This document shows, piece by piece, positions 7,439 to 14,900 of a stretch of 35,530 nt of DNA. The notes under the pieces were generated by a model that worked only from the letters and a program-made list of their open reading frames with translations, searched no databases and was not told the origin of the DNA. How positions within the stretch are numbered: the stretch's first letter is position 1; each line of letters begins with the position of its first letter. Origin of the DNA: Armatimonadota bacterium (lineage in GTDB: Bacteria > Armatimonadota > Fimbriimonadia > Fimbriimonadales > ATM1); NCBI GenBank assembly GCA_021324165.1, contig JAJPJR010000016.1:1-35530 (forward strand). The letters run 5' to 3'. The translations under genes and the position numbers were made by a program.

Positions 7439-7765
7439 TTATTGCGAGTCGTTTTCTCCGAACGCGAGTTTCGAGCCGTGATTGGGCGCGGGTTGAACCA
7501 TCGCCGATCCGGCTCCGCCGCTTGCTTCGACCTTGCCGGGGAGTTTGCCCGACAGCATGAAGCAGATGATCATTGTGAAAATGATGAGCGATTCGATGAA
7601 TGCAAGGCCGATGATCATTCCTGTTTGAATTTTGCCGGCGAATTCGGGCTGACGAGCCATGCCGTTGAGCGCGCCGTTCGCCGCGAGTCCTTGACCGATT
7701 CCTCCGCCAAGAACGGCAAGGCCCATGGCCAAGCCGATTCCGAGCGCTATTCCGTATACGTCCAT
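7439..7765 (-). CDS. atpE: ATP synthase Fo subunit c with C-terminal tail
   Basis: 108 residues. It forms the membrane rotor ring. Helix 1 (about 4-30, glycine-rich GGGIGQGLAANG), the cytoplasmic loop ARQPE (37-41) and helix 2 with the ion-carrying Glu58 (IGLAFIESLIIFTM) are clear. Q25, E58 and S59 match three sodium-ligand positions of the Ilyobacter c ring (Q32, E65, S66), but the Thr and Tyr positions are Leu60 and Phe63, so the coupling ion is uncertain. Oddity: a Gly/Pro/Ser/Asn-rich tail of about 35 residues follows helix 2 from residue 73; c subunits usually end there. With normal topology the tail would lie on the periplasmic side. GGAGG stands 10 bases before the ATG. Confidence 0.95.
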   Translation of the reverse strand: MDVYGIALGIGLAMGLAVLGGGIGQGLAANGALNGMARQPEFAGKIQTGMIIGLAFIESLIIFTMIICFMLSGKLPGKVEASGGAGSAMVQPAPNHGSKLAFGENDSQ

Positions 7766-7796
7766 TTGTTCATGTCCTCCATGAGTGATTTAGATT

Positions 7797-8549
7797 TTAG
7801 TGTGCATGAGCCGCCGTGTGAGAGCCCTGCTCTTCGTGGTCGTGCGATGTGAAGAGCGAGATGTAAACACAGGTCAGCATGGTGAAAACGAGCGCCTGCA
7901 CAATGCAGACGAAAACGCTGAGGGGAAACAGAAATCCGTGCAGCGGCACGGAGAAGTTGCCGATTTTGACGAGACCACCGATCACCTCGCCCACTCGATG
8001 CTCGCCCGACATGTTGCCTTGCAGCCGCAAAGAGAGCGAAAGCATTTTGGCGGCTTCCGAAATCAGTTCGATGAAAAACAGCAGAAACGAAATCGGGACA
8101 AGCCAGATGCTTCCAAGCGGCGGGCCGAAGAAATGTTTGACGTAGCCGCCGAGGCCGTGGGTTTTGATTCCTTGGCCCTGAACGTACATCACCACAATCA
8201 CCGCCATGCCGAAGGTAACACCCAGCTGGCTGGTCGGCGCCATCAGTCCGGTGAGGCCCAGAAGGTTGGAACACAAAACGAACAGATACACAGTGAACAC
8301 CAACGGGATGTACTTTCTGCCGTGGGGCCCGATGACTCCGATGCACATGTTCTCGATGAACAGGAACAAGTGCTCATAGAGCCTGCTGAAGATGCTGCGG
8401 GGCACTTTGGCCTTCAGTCCGAGGATCGCGATTCTGCCCGTAATGACGATGAACAGGCAGATGAGAACAGAAAAAACAATAGGCGCCCACCAAGCGCCAT
8501 GTTCACCTGCTGATTCTGTTTCTGCAACCAGCAAACTCAGTCTTTCCAT
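7797..8549 (-). CDS. atpB: ATP synthase Fo subunit a
   Basis: 250 residues with five or six membrane helices. It holds the two half-channels for ions next to the c ring. The essential arginine is visible as R175 in SLSLRLQGNMSGEH, inside the conserved a-subunit helix. The segment LFLFIENMCIGVIGPHGRKYIPLVFT is also typical. The C-terminus is His-rich (HDHEEQGSHTAAHAH), a probably flexible tail. It overlaps the 3' end of the atpI-like gene by 13 bases and is followed 31 bases later by atpE. Confidence 0.96.
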   Translation of the reverse strand: MERLSLLVAETESAGEHGAWWAPIVFSVLICLFIVITGRIAILGLKAKVPRSIFSRLYEHLFLFIENMCIGVIGPHGRKYIPLVFTVYLFVLCSNLLGLTGLMAPTSQLGVTFGMAVIVVMYVQGQGIKTHGLGGYVKHFFGPPLGSIWLVPISFLLFFIELISEAAKMLSLSLRLQGNMSGEHRVGEVIGGLVKIGNFSVPLHGFLFPLSVFVCIVQALVFTMLTCVYISLFTSHDHEEQGSHTAAHAH

Positions 8550-8905
8550 TCCCCGGATCGCTCACGAATCACCAACGACGCGAGCAGGGCCGAGTATACC
8601 AAAAAGAACCCCAGAATGAACCCAAAAACCGCGGCGCGGCCAAGGGAATTTGTGAAAAAAATCACGAGCGCCAACAGCGGAATCTTCGTGAGAAACGCCA
8701 GTTGCAGACGGGATACCGCCGCGGGCTTCGAGGCGCCAGGCACAACCGATCCCCTGACCATGAACCTGAGAAGCCCGAACGAACCCCAGCCGCTGGCCAG
8801 CCCGATCAATCCACCCGCCGTTCCGAGGAGCCCCCACAAGGCAGTCGAGGCCGCGAGTGTTACCAAACACGCCGCGATCCACCCGGCTTTATCGCGAATT
8901 GTCAT
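8537..8905 (-). CDS. atpI: AtpI-like ATP synthase accessory membrane protein
   Basis: 122 residues with about four hydrophobic helices (about 8-25, 27-45, 70-86, 90-112). Sequence conservation in this family is low, so the call rests on size, topology and place: directly before atpB in the atp cluster, as atpI is in many bacteria. AtpI-type proteins are thought to help assemble the c ring. The gene overlaps the end of atpZ by 17 bases and the start of atpB by 13 bases, suggesting coupled translation of all three. Confidence 0.7.
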   Translation of the reverse strand: MTIRDKAGWIAACLVTLAASTALWGLLGTAGGLIGLASGWGSFGLLRFMVRGSVVPGASKPAAVSRLQLAFLTKIPLLALVIFFTNSLGRAAVFGFILGFFLVYSALLASLVIRERSGEWKD

Positions 8906-9224
8906 TCAGCCTGTTCACCATGCGGATAAGGAGCACGAAGCCGAGGATCGTTCCAAGCAGCACGCCCACCGCCATGCCGACGGGGGCCGATGCGAACCGG
9001 CTGTCAAACAGCATCCCGATTCCTGCGAAGATCAGCACGGGCACGACCAGCGCAAACCCGATTCCCATGGCAAGGCCCATGCCCCGGAACGCACGTTCGT
9101 CCATCGCGTTTCTGGCAGATGACGGAGGGCGCCGGGACGGGCGTTTCCAATCCCAGTGGGGCGGATCGGGCAAGCCCGGCTGGGATTTGTCGGTGTGGTC
9201 ATCGAGGGGGTTTTCGTCGGGCAC
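8889..9224 (-). CDS. atpZ: AtpZ/AtpQ-like small membrane protein (ATPase_gene1 family)
   Basis: 111 residues from a GTG at 9224. A polar, proline-rich N-terminus is followed by MDERAFRGMGLAMGIGFALV and two membrane helices (about 50-70 and 80-100), the usual pattern of the small protein encoded first in many atp operons. It probably acts with AtpI in ion uptake or Fo assembly; this is family knowledge, not shown here. The GTG is preferred over longer upstream starts because TACAAT lies exactly 6 bases before it and no ribosome site is visible, as in a leaderless transcript. A start further up would overlap the divergent gene at 9268. It is the first gene of the eight-gene atp operon. Confidence 0.75.
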   Translation of the reverse strand: MPDENPLDDHTDKSQPGLPDPPHWDWKRPSRRPPSSARNAMDERAFRGMGLAMGIGFALVVPVLIFAGIGMLFDSRFASAPVGMAVGVLLGTILGFVLLIRMVNRLNDNSR

Positions 9225-9267
9225 TAACCGATTGTACGCCAAGTTGGTTCGGCAGTAGACTCGAAGG
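9225..9267. promoter_or_regulatory. compact divergent promoter pair, probably leaderless
   Basis: Only 43 bases separate the atpZ start (minus) and the peptidase start (plus). On the minus strand TACAAT (9236-9231) lies 6 bases before the GTG. On the plus strand TAGACT (9256-9261) lies 6 bases before the ATG. The minus -10 box overlaps TTGTAC, a weak -35 for the plus gene 18 bases from its -10. Neither gene has a usefully spaced ribosome site. TANNNT boxes at this distance from the start codon are the hallmark of leaderless transcripts in Deinococcus, for example. The two promoters would compete for polymerase. Confidence 0.5.
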
Positions 9268-10341
9268 ATGCTGGTTTGCGCGGCGGCGGTTTTTGTGAGC
9301 GGATGGCAGTCATCGGAGGTCAGGCTGGAAACCTCGCCAGGGCTTGCGACATTGAGCATGCGTCTTTCGGCTTCTCCGCTGAATCCGCCGCATTTTCCGC
9401 CGGGAGTACCGGAAGGTTATGCGTTTGCTGCGGAGGGGTTTCAGAATGGGGAGAAAAGATTTGAGGTGTATGCGCAGACCGCCGAAAGGCTGCCCCTTTG
9501 CGCGAAAGTGTGCCGGACGCTGCTTCGGCTTTGGTCGCTGGCGCACGAAAAGATGGGCCTCGACCACTCCCGCATCCATTCCTATCTTGTGGAGGTGTAC
9601 CTGACGGAATCGGGATTGGCGGGAGGTGAGCAGAAGTCTGTGACTCAGCTGACCGAGGGCGGAGTCCCCCGCCAGCACAACTGCATTTTCGTTTATCGGA
9701 TGGAAAGTTTCACCAAGCCGATGGAGATGCTTCGGGAGATCGCGCACGAATACGGGCACGCGATCATGCCTCCGATCGGAGGGTTTTCGAAGCCGGAGGA
9801 GTGGGGCAACGGATATTTGGGGGAGAATCTGTTTGTGCAGATGCTTTGCGACACCCCCGATCCGGCGATGGCGTGGGGCGAAGACACCTTGGGGGTTTCA
9901 AAAGAGATGGCAGAGCGGTGGCGGGCGCAGAACGGACTGCCGAAATCCGACGCGGTGTGGATTCACGGCGCGGATGAGAAACTGTTGGAAGGGAGCGGCA
10001 TCGAGGCGATGAACGCATACATCGGCCTGATGCTTTTTGCTCAAGAAGCGTTTCCGAGCCTGTTTGCGCGCATGCTTGCGCTTGCGGGAGGTCAGCGCGC
10101 GAGCGATGCGCTGAGCGGAGTGATTGCGGCGATCGGCGAACAGGACCGGGTTGTGGTGAGGATTCCCGAGCGGCTGAAGGGGAGGCCGATCTGGCTGCCG
10201 CTTCGCGGCGCATGGGATTTTTCGGGTGCGAAACAGACGGCCCGCAAGCGCAACTGGATCAAGATCGCGCCCACATCGAACGTGGTGACATTGACGAATC
10301 ATCATGAGCAGGCGGGAGGGCAGCAACCGTTTTTGCCATGA
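9268..10341 (+). CDS. putative exported zinc metallopeptidase (HEYGH motif)
   Basis: 357 residues. The N-terminus has a short hydrophobic stretch (about 2-12) that may be a weak signal sequence. HEYGH at 160-164 fits the HExxH zinc site, and E186 in NGYLGENLF is a fair third ligand as in gluzincins; both are inferences from pattern. No known family is recognised over the whole length, so the substrate is unknown. The region around ARMLALAGGQRASDALSG looks helical. The ATG is preceded by TAGACT at 6 bases. The stop overlaps the start of the following Fe-S gene by 4 bases (ATGA), so the two are co-translated, though no functional link is evident. Confidence 0.6.
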   Translation: MLVCAAAVFVSGWQSSEVRLETSPGLATLSMRLSASPLNPPHFPPGVPEGYAFAAEGFQNGEKRFEVYAQTAERLPLCAKVCRTLLRLWSLAHEKMGLDHSRIHSYLVEVYLTESGLAGGEQKSVTQLTEGGVPRQHNCIFVYRMESFTKPMEMLREIAHEYGHAIMPPIGGFSKPEEWGNGYLGENLFVQMLCDTPDPAMAWGEDTLGVSKEMAERWRAQNGLPKSDAVWIHGADEKLLEGSGIEAMNAYIGLMLFAQEAFPSLFARMLALAGGQRASDALSGVIAAIGEQDRVVVRIPERLKGRPIWLPLRGAWDFSGAKQTARKRNWIKIAPTSNVVTLTNHHEQAGGQQPFLP

Positions 10342-12347
10342 ACGAGGTTCCAACACGCACGGAGTTTCTGTTTTTGCCCGCGTGGCAGATTGCCGCGTTT
10401 TATCTGTTGATGGCGGCAAGCGTGCTCATTTTGGGAATTCAGATCGCCCAGCGCATTAGGGTTTGGATGCGCGGCGAAAAAGTTTCGTGGACGCCGGACT
10501 ATTTGGGCGGCATCGCAAAGTTTGTTCTTGCGCAACGAAAAGTGAAGAGCTCGCGACCGAAAAGCGGGGCTCCGATGCATCTTCTGATTTTTTACGGATT
10601 TTTGACGCTGTTTTTGGCGACGACTCTGCTTGCGATCAACACGTATTCGCCGTGGAAGTTTCACAAGGGCGCATATTATTTAACTTATGAATGGATCGCC
10701 GACGTGATGGGTTTGGGTTTTGTGATCGGAGTTGTGTGGGCGCTGTTTCGCAGACTGTTTTGGAGGCCGCGCGCGCTCACCCAAGCCCCGCCCGATTATT
10801 GGACGTTGATTCTGCTTCTGGCGCTTGGAGTTTCCGGCTTCGTTTTGGAAGCGTTTCGGATGAGCGCGAATCCGCACTGGTTTGACACGTCGGCGCCGAT
10901 CGGATATGCGATTTCGCGTTGGATCGGAACGATTTCGCCGCAGGCGTATGTGGCGTTTTGGTGGTTTCACGTGTTTTTGGTCGCCGGTTTTTTGATGGTG
11001 ATTCCGCGATTGCGTTTGCGGCACATTCTGTTTGCGATTTTTTCGACTGCGGGAGCCGATCCGAACGCGAAAATGGGTGCGCTGGCACCGCTGAGCATCG
11101 AAGATGTGGAGAGGACAGGACGGATCGGAGTGAGCGTGAAGAACGACTATTCGCGCTGGCATTTGATGTCGCTGGATGCGTGCATGGAGTGCGGAAGGTG
11201 CACCGAAGTTTGTCCGGCAAATTTGGCCGGAAAGATTTTAAACCCGAAAAAACTGGTGCAGGATATCCGCGGGATTCGGGATTCCGAAACCACCGTCGCT
11301 TCTGCCGTAAGCGAAGAGGCGCTGTGGGCATGCACAACGTGCAACGCGTGCGTCGAGGCGTGCCCTGTGCTGATTCGGCATGTGGATTTGATCGTTGATG
11401 CAAGGCGCAGCCTGGTTGCGGATAACAGGCTCGCAGGCAGCGCAGCGACGATGCTTCGTCAGCTGCAATCCACCGAAAGTTCGTGGGGGACTCCTTCGGC
11501 GGAACGCGAAAAATGGATGGAAGGATGCGACGTTCCTTTGGCGCGCGATTTGGCGGCAAGAGGCGAAACGTTTGAGGTTTTGGTGTGGGTGGGCTGCGCC
11601 GGAGCGATTGACGCAAACGCGATGAAAACCACGCGGGCGTTGGTATCGCTTCTGAAAAAAGCAGGCGTGAAGTTTGCGTGCCTTGGAATCGAGGAACGGT
11701 GCACTGGGGATTCGGCTCGGCGCATCGGCGATGAGTTTCTGTTTCAGCAGATGGCGCAGCAGAACATTGAAACGTTTGAAAAATACGGAGTGAAGAAGCT
11801 TCTAACGGCGTGCCCACACTGCTTTAATACGTTGAAGAACGAATATCCCCAGTTCCGCGGCGAATATGAGGTGATGCATCACACGCAGTTCATCGCGCGT
11901 TTGGTTGAAAGCGGCAGATTGCGCGCGCCGAAACTGCGCAATGGCGAAGTAACGATTCACGACCCGTGCTATTTGGCGCGGATCAACGGCGAAGTGGATG
12001 CTCAACGCATCGCGCTGGGGAGCGCATCGAGCGAAAACCGATATGAAACGCCGATGGGAAAATGGCTGAACGAACCGCTGGAGAATCCGGTTCGGATTGC
12101 AGAGCCCGAACACCGCGGAGTGAAAACGTTGTGCTGCGGAGCGGGCGGCGGACGAATGTGGATGGAAGAATCGGCCGATGAGCGCCCCAGCACGAACCGT
12201 TGGAACGAGCTGAAACAGACCGGCGCAGAAACGGTCGCCGTCGCGTGTCCTTTTTGCAGAATTATGCTGGATGCGGGCAAAGATGCCGAGAACCTGATTC
12301 GGTTGAAAGACATCGCCGAGATTGTTCACGAGGCGAACTGTGATTAA
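10338..12347 (+). CDS. membrane Fe-S oxidoreductase, FadF/EtfAB:menaquinone-oxidoreductase-like
   Basis: 669 residues. The N-terminal ~230 residues hold about six membrane helices like the cytochrome b-type NarI domain. Then come two 4Fe-4S sites, C282-x2-C285-x2-C288-x3-C292 and C332-x2-C335-x2-C338-x3-C342. The C-terminal half has two CCG domains as in heterodisulfide reductase HdrB/GlpC: one with GCAGAID (C420), ERCTGD and CPHCFNTLKNEYP, one with HDPCYLAR, C599-C600 in LCCGAGGG and CPFC (C637, C640). This domain order matches Bacillus YwjF/FadF, proposed to pass electrons from acyl-CoA dehydrogenases via ETF to menaquinone. That role is inferred; no etf or acad gene is in the window. acpS starts inside its last codons, which fits lipid metabolism. 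Confidence 0.85.
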   Translation: MNEVPTRTEFLFLPAWQIAAFYLLMAASVLILGIQIAQRIRVWMRGEKVSWTPDYLGGIAKFVLAQRKVKSSRPKSGAPMHLLIFYGFLTLFLATTLLAINTYSPWKFHKGAYYLTYEWIADVMGLGFVIGVVWALFRRLFWRPRALTQAPPDYWTLILLLALGVSGFVLEAFRMSANPHWFDTSAPIGYAISRWIGTISPQAYVAFWWFHVFLVAGFLMVIPRLRLRHILFAIFSTAGADPNAKMGALAPLSIEDVERTGRIGVSVKNDYSRWHLMSLDACMECGRCTEVCPANLAGKILNPKKLVQDIRGIRDSETTVASAVSEEALWACTTCNACVEACPVLIRHVDLIVDARRSLVADNRLAGSAATMLRQLQSTESSWGTPSAEREKWMEGCDVPLARDLAARGETFEVLVWVGCAGAIDANAMKTTRALVSLLKKAGVKFACLGIEERCTGDSARRIGDEFLFQQMAQQNIETFEKYGVKKLLTACPHCFNTLKNEYPQFRGEYEVMHHTQFIARLVESGRLRAPKLRNGEVTIHDPCYLARINGEVDAQRIALGSASSENRYETPMGKWLNEPLENPVRIAEPEHRGVKTLCCGAGGGRMWMEESADERPSTNRWNELKQTGAETVAVACPFCRIMLDAGKDAENLIRLKDIAEIVHEANCD

Positions 12348-12720
12348 AGGTGTTGGGATTGATGTGGTTGAAGTGGTTCGAATCGAACGGGCGATGCAAA
12401 ACCCGCGCTTTGTGGTGCGCGTTCTTACCGAAAGGGAGCGGGAGGGGCGTTTGGATGCCGCGTTCGTTGCCGGGCGGTGGGCCGCAAAGGAGGCGGTTGC
12501 AAAGGCCACGGGAGTGCCGATGAGCTGGCAGGATGTTGAGATCGTGAATCTTTCCGATGGAACGCCGAAAGTTGTTTTGCGGCAGAATCGAAAAATGGAT
12601 GACAAGACGATGATCGCTCCATCGGCGCTGTTCCGCGCGGAGCAGATCGCCGAAGAGATTCATATTTCGATATCACACGAAAGAGGGATCGCTGCGGCGA
12701 TTGCGATTTGGGAAGGATGA
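12340..12720 (+). CDS. acpS: holo-[acyl-carrier-protein] synthase
   Basis: 126 residues from the GTG at 12340. The enzyme transfers 4'-phosphopantetheine from CoA to apo-ACP. Both family motifs are present: GVGIDVVEVVRIER with the metal-binding Asp8 at the N-terminus, and VAGRWAAKEAVAKATG with the Glu of the second motif. ISISHERGIAAAIAI near the end is also typical. GAGG lies 6 bases before the GTG. It overlaps the Fe-S gene by 8 bases and purN by 4 (ATGA). A longer form from a TTG at 12322 would only add residues that do not fit the family. Confidence 0.95.
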   Translation: MIKGVGIDVVEVVRIERAMQNPRFVVRVLTEREREGRLDAAFVAGRWAAKEAVAKATGVPMSWQDVEIVNLSDGTPKVVLRQNRKMDDKTMIAPSALFRAEQIAEEIHISISHERGIAAAIAIWEG

Positions 12721-13298
12721 AGCGCGTGAGGATCGCCGTGTTCATCGGTCCGAAGGGGCGGGGATCGAACATGCGCGCGATTGTGGATGCGTGCAGGCAT
12801 GGACGGCTGCATGCCGATGTTGCGGCCGTTTACTGTTCGAATCCGGATTCACCGGCGATACAGAACCTTGAAATACCCGTGCGCGATCCTTTGAACCCGA
12901 ATCTGTTGGAGGATTTGCGGAATCTGCAAGTGGATTTGATCTGTTTGGCGGGATATCTGCGGCTGCTTCCCAGCGAAGTGGTCCACTCGTTTTCGGGAGC
13001 GATATTGAACATTCATCCGGCGTTGCTGCCGAAGTTCGGAGGCAAAGGGATGTACGGCGTTAGGGTTCATGAAGCGGTGCTGGCGGCGGGCGAAAAGGAG
13101 TCAGGCTGCACGGTGCATCTGGTAACCGAAAACTATGACGAGGGCCAGATTGTGCTGCAGAAAAAATGTCCGGTGCTGACCGGAGACACGCCTGAGAGTT
13201 TGGCTGAGCGGATTCTGCCGTTGGAGCACGAGGCGTATGTTGAAGCGATCCAGAACTGGATCGGCGCGCATCAGTCGGCGCGGAACGCATCTTTGTAA
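12717..13298 (+). CDS. purN: phosphoribosylglycinamide formyltransferase (GART)
   Basis: 193 residues. It formylates GAR with 10-formyl-tetrahydrofolate, step 3 of purine synthesis, in the cytosol. Visible: the phosphate-binding GRGSN loop (14-18), the catalytic Asn99 and His101 in NIHPALLPKFGG, and Asp141 in NYDEGQIV. The N-terminus reads FIGPKGRGSN rather than the common VLxSGxGSN, a small deviation. The start is the ATG inside the acpS stop (ATGA). Its 3' end overlaps the convergent yraN gene by 28 bases, leaving no room for a terminator. Confidence 0.93.
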   Translation: MKRVRIAVFIGPKGRGSNMRAIVDACRHGRLHADVAAVYCSNPDSPAIQNLEIPVRDPLNPNLLEDLRNLQVDLICLAGYLRLLPSEVVHSFSGAILNIHPALLPKFGGKGMYGVRVHEAVLAAGEKESGCTVHLVTENYDEGQIVLQKKCPVLTGDTPESLAERILPLEHEAYVEAIQNWIGAHQSARNASL

Positions 13299-13621
13299 TG
13301 CCGAACGTGCAGGCCTTCGATGGCCACAATGTCGAAGCGCGTGTTGAGTTTATCGGCTTCGGATTCTGCTAAAAACTGATCGGCGGTTTCCCAAAGCCTG
13401 TCCATCTTTGCGATATCTACCGACTCTTCGGCGGTTTGAAACCTGTTGGGCCGCCGCGATCGCACCTCGACAAACACCACGGTGCCGCCGTCCATGGCGA
13501 TGATGTCAATTTCACTTCGTCCGCGTTTGTAGTTGCGCGTGATGATGGTGTAGCCGAGATTGCGAAGAAATTCGGCGGCACGTTTTTCGGCATCGGCGCC
13601 TAGTTTTCGAGGGCGAGGCAT
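13271..13621 (-). CDS. YraN/UPF0102 family endonuclease-like protein
   Basis: 116 residues from the ATG at 13621. It has the UPF0102 nuclease-fold motif: RSEIDIIAMDGGTVVFVEVR, with D39 and the E-V-R at 52-54 where E-V-K is more common. The family is widespread, related to Holliday-junction resolvases in fold, and has no settled role. In many genomes it directly follows rnhB, as here, where it overlaps the rnhB end by 22 bases. The 3' end overlaps convergent purN by 28 bases. A longer upstream form would be read through most of rnhB in another frame and is not credible. Confidence 0.88.
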   Translation of the reverse strand: MPRPRKLGADAEKRAAEFLRNLGYTIITRNYKRGRSEIDIIAMDGGTVVFVEVRSRRPNRFQTAEESVDIAKMDRLWETADQFLAESEADKLNTRFDIVAIEGLHVRHYKDAFRAD

Positions 13622-14220
13622 GGCTGCGTCAACATCTGTTGGATCGGGCTGAAAGTTCTGCGATGAATTTCGCATGGGCCGTGTTCGGCGATTGCAGAAA
13701 GATGCTCTGGAGTTGCATATCCGAAATGGCGGTCGAACCCGTAGACCGGATAATCGGCGTGCAAGGTTTTCATAATTGCGTCGCGGGTTGTTTTGGCGAT
13801 GATGCCGGCGGCGGCGATCGCTACATAACAGCCGTCTCCGCGCACGACCGCTTCGCACGGGCGGCTTTCATCGGGCAGCGCGAGATTGCCGTCAATCAGA
13901 ACTCCGTCGGCATCGCAGCGCAGATCATCCAACGCTCGGCGCATCGCAAGAAACGTCGCCTGCAGAATGTTCAGCGCGTCAATCTCTTGATGCGTTGCGA
14001 TTCCCACGCCGATTGAACAATGTTTTCGTATGAGCAGGGCGGCGGCCTCGCGTTCATCGGGACTCATTGTTTTGGAATCTCGAATTCCTTTCGCGGGAAA
14101 CTTCTTCGCCGAAAAAACCGCCGCCGCAACCACCGGACCTGCGAGCGGCCCGCGCCCCGCTTCGTCCACGCCGATCCAGCCGATTCGATGTCTAAGCCGC
14201 AAGCCGGGCCTCCAACTCAT
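13600..14220 (-). CDS. rnhB: ribonuclease HII
   Basis: 206 residues. The enzyme cuts the RNA strand of RNA-DNA hybrids and removes single ribonucleotides from DNA. The signature VDEAGRGPLAGPVVAAAV gives the catalytic D19 and E20. IRDSKTMSPDER is the conserved dSK motif, VLIDGNLAL supplies another active-site Asp, and AAAGIIAKTTRD the last. The start ATG at 14220 lies 29 bases inside the lipB 3' end, so the two genes overlap and are probably co-translated; yraN begins within its last codons. Confidence 0.95.
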   Translation of the reverse strand: MSWRPGLRLRHRIGWIGVDEAGRGPLAGPVVAAAVFSAKKFPAKGIRDSKTMSPDEREAAALLIRKHCSIGVGIATHQEIDALNILQATFLAMRRALDDLRCDADGVLIDGNLALPDESRPCEAVVRGDGCYVAIAAAGIIAKTTRDAIMKTLHADYPVYGFDRHFGYATPEHLSAIAEHGPCEIHRRTFSPIQQMLTQPCLALEN

Positions 14221-14875
14221 CGGTTTCCATGCGCGATAAAGTTATTGAGAAAACTTTTTCGAATGCAGCAACGGCCGCGGGCAGCGCTTGTTGAACAGTG
14301 ATCTGTTTGTGAGATTCGATGCTGAGCGAAGTTACTCCGAAGCCGACGATTCCGCATGGAACGATCAGATCGAACGGCGAAAGATCGTTATCGCAGTTGA
14401 CCGCGATGCCGTGAATGGAGATCCAGCGGCTGATTTTCACGCCGATTGCGGCGAGTTTTCTGTTTCCGGCCCAAACACCGGTGTGCGGTGGAAACCTCCT
14501 TGCCGCAATGCCGAACTGTTGACAAATCTCGATGGCGCACTGCTCAAGATCGCGCAGCCAGGTATGAACGTCGCGCCCCAACTCTTTTATGTCAAAAACC
14601 GGATACAGCACGAGCTGGTTGGGGCCGTGAAAAGTAACGTCGCCTCCGCGGTCGGTGCGGACAAGATCAATTCCCCGCTCGGCATACTGCTCTTTGGAAA
14701 GCAGCAGGTTGGATTCGTGAAATCCCGCGCCAAGTGTGAGGACGGGCGGATGTTGAAGCGCCAAAAGAATATCTGGGACGACGCCGGCGGCGCGTTTCTC
14801 TGCGATCGTGCGTTGAAGAGTCCAACATCGGTTGTACTCGATCAATCCAAGATCAACGAACGCTCCTTTCGTCAC
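14192..14875 (-). CDS. lipB: octanoyl-ACP:protein octanoyltransferase
   Basis: 227 residues from a GTG at 14875. LipB moves octanoate from ACP onto lipoyl domains, the first step of lipoate synthesis. Key parts: RGGDVTFHGPNQLV (76-89), the Lys of the active site (K140 in GNRKLAAIGVKIS) and the nucleophile Cys174 in LIVPCGI. The family rarely has much before the AFVDLG strand, so the GTG is chosen; a TTG at 14920 would overlap mlaE by 20 bases and add a proline-rich stretch. No convincing ribosome site favours either. The 3' end overlaps rnhB by 29 bases. lipA is not in the window. Confidence 0.92.
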   Translation of the reverse strand: MTKGAFVDLGLIEYNRCWTLQRTIAEKRAAGVVPDILLALQHPPVLTLGAGFHESNLLLSKEQYAERGIDLVRTDRGGDVTFHGPNQLVLYPVFDIKELGRDVHTWLRDLEQCAIEICQQFGIAARRFPPHTGVWAGNRKLAAIGVKISRWISIHGIAVNCDNDLSPFDLIVPCGIVGFGVTSLSIESHKQITVQQALPAAVAAFEKVFSITLSRMETDELEARLAA

Positions 14876-14900
14876 GGCGGATAGGATACCGGCGGGTGTT

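Noticed and set aside
6665-7852. 395-codon plus-strand open frame opposite atpH, atpF and atpE
   Set aside because: It spans three certain genes and their gaps in antisense; composition is that of a mirrored coding strand.
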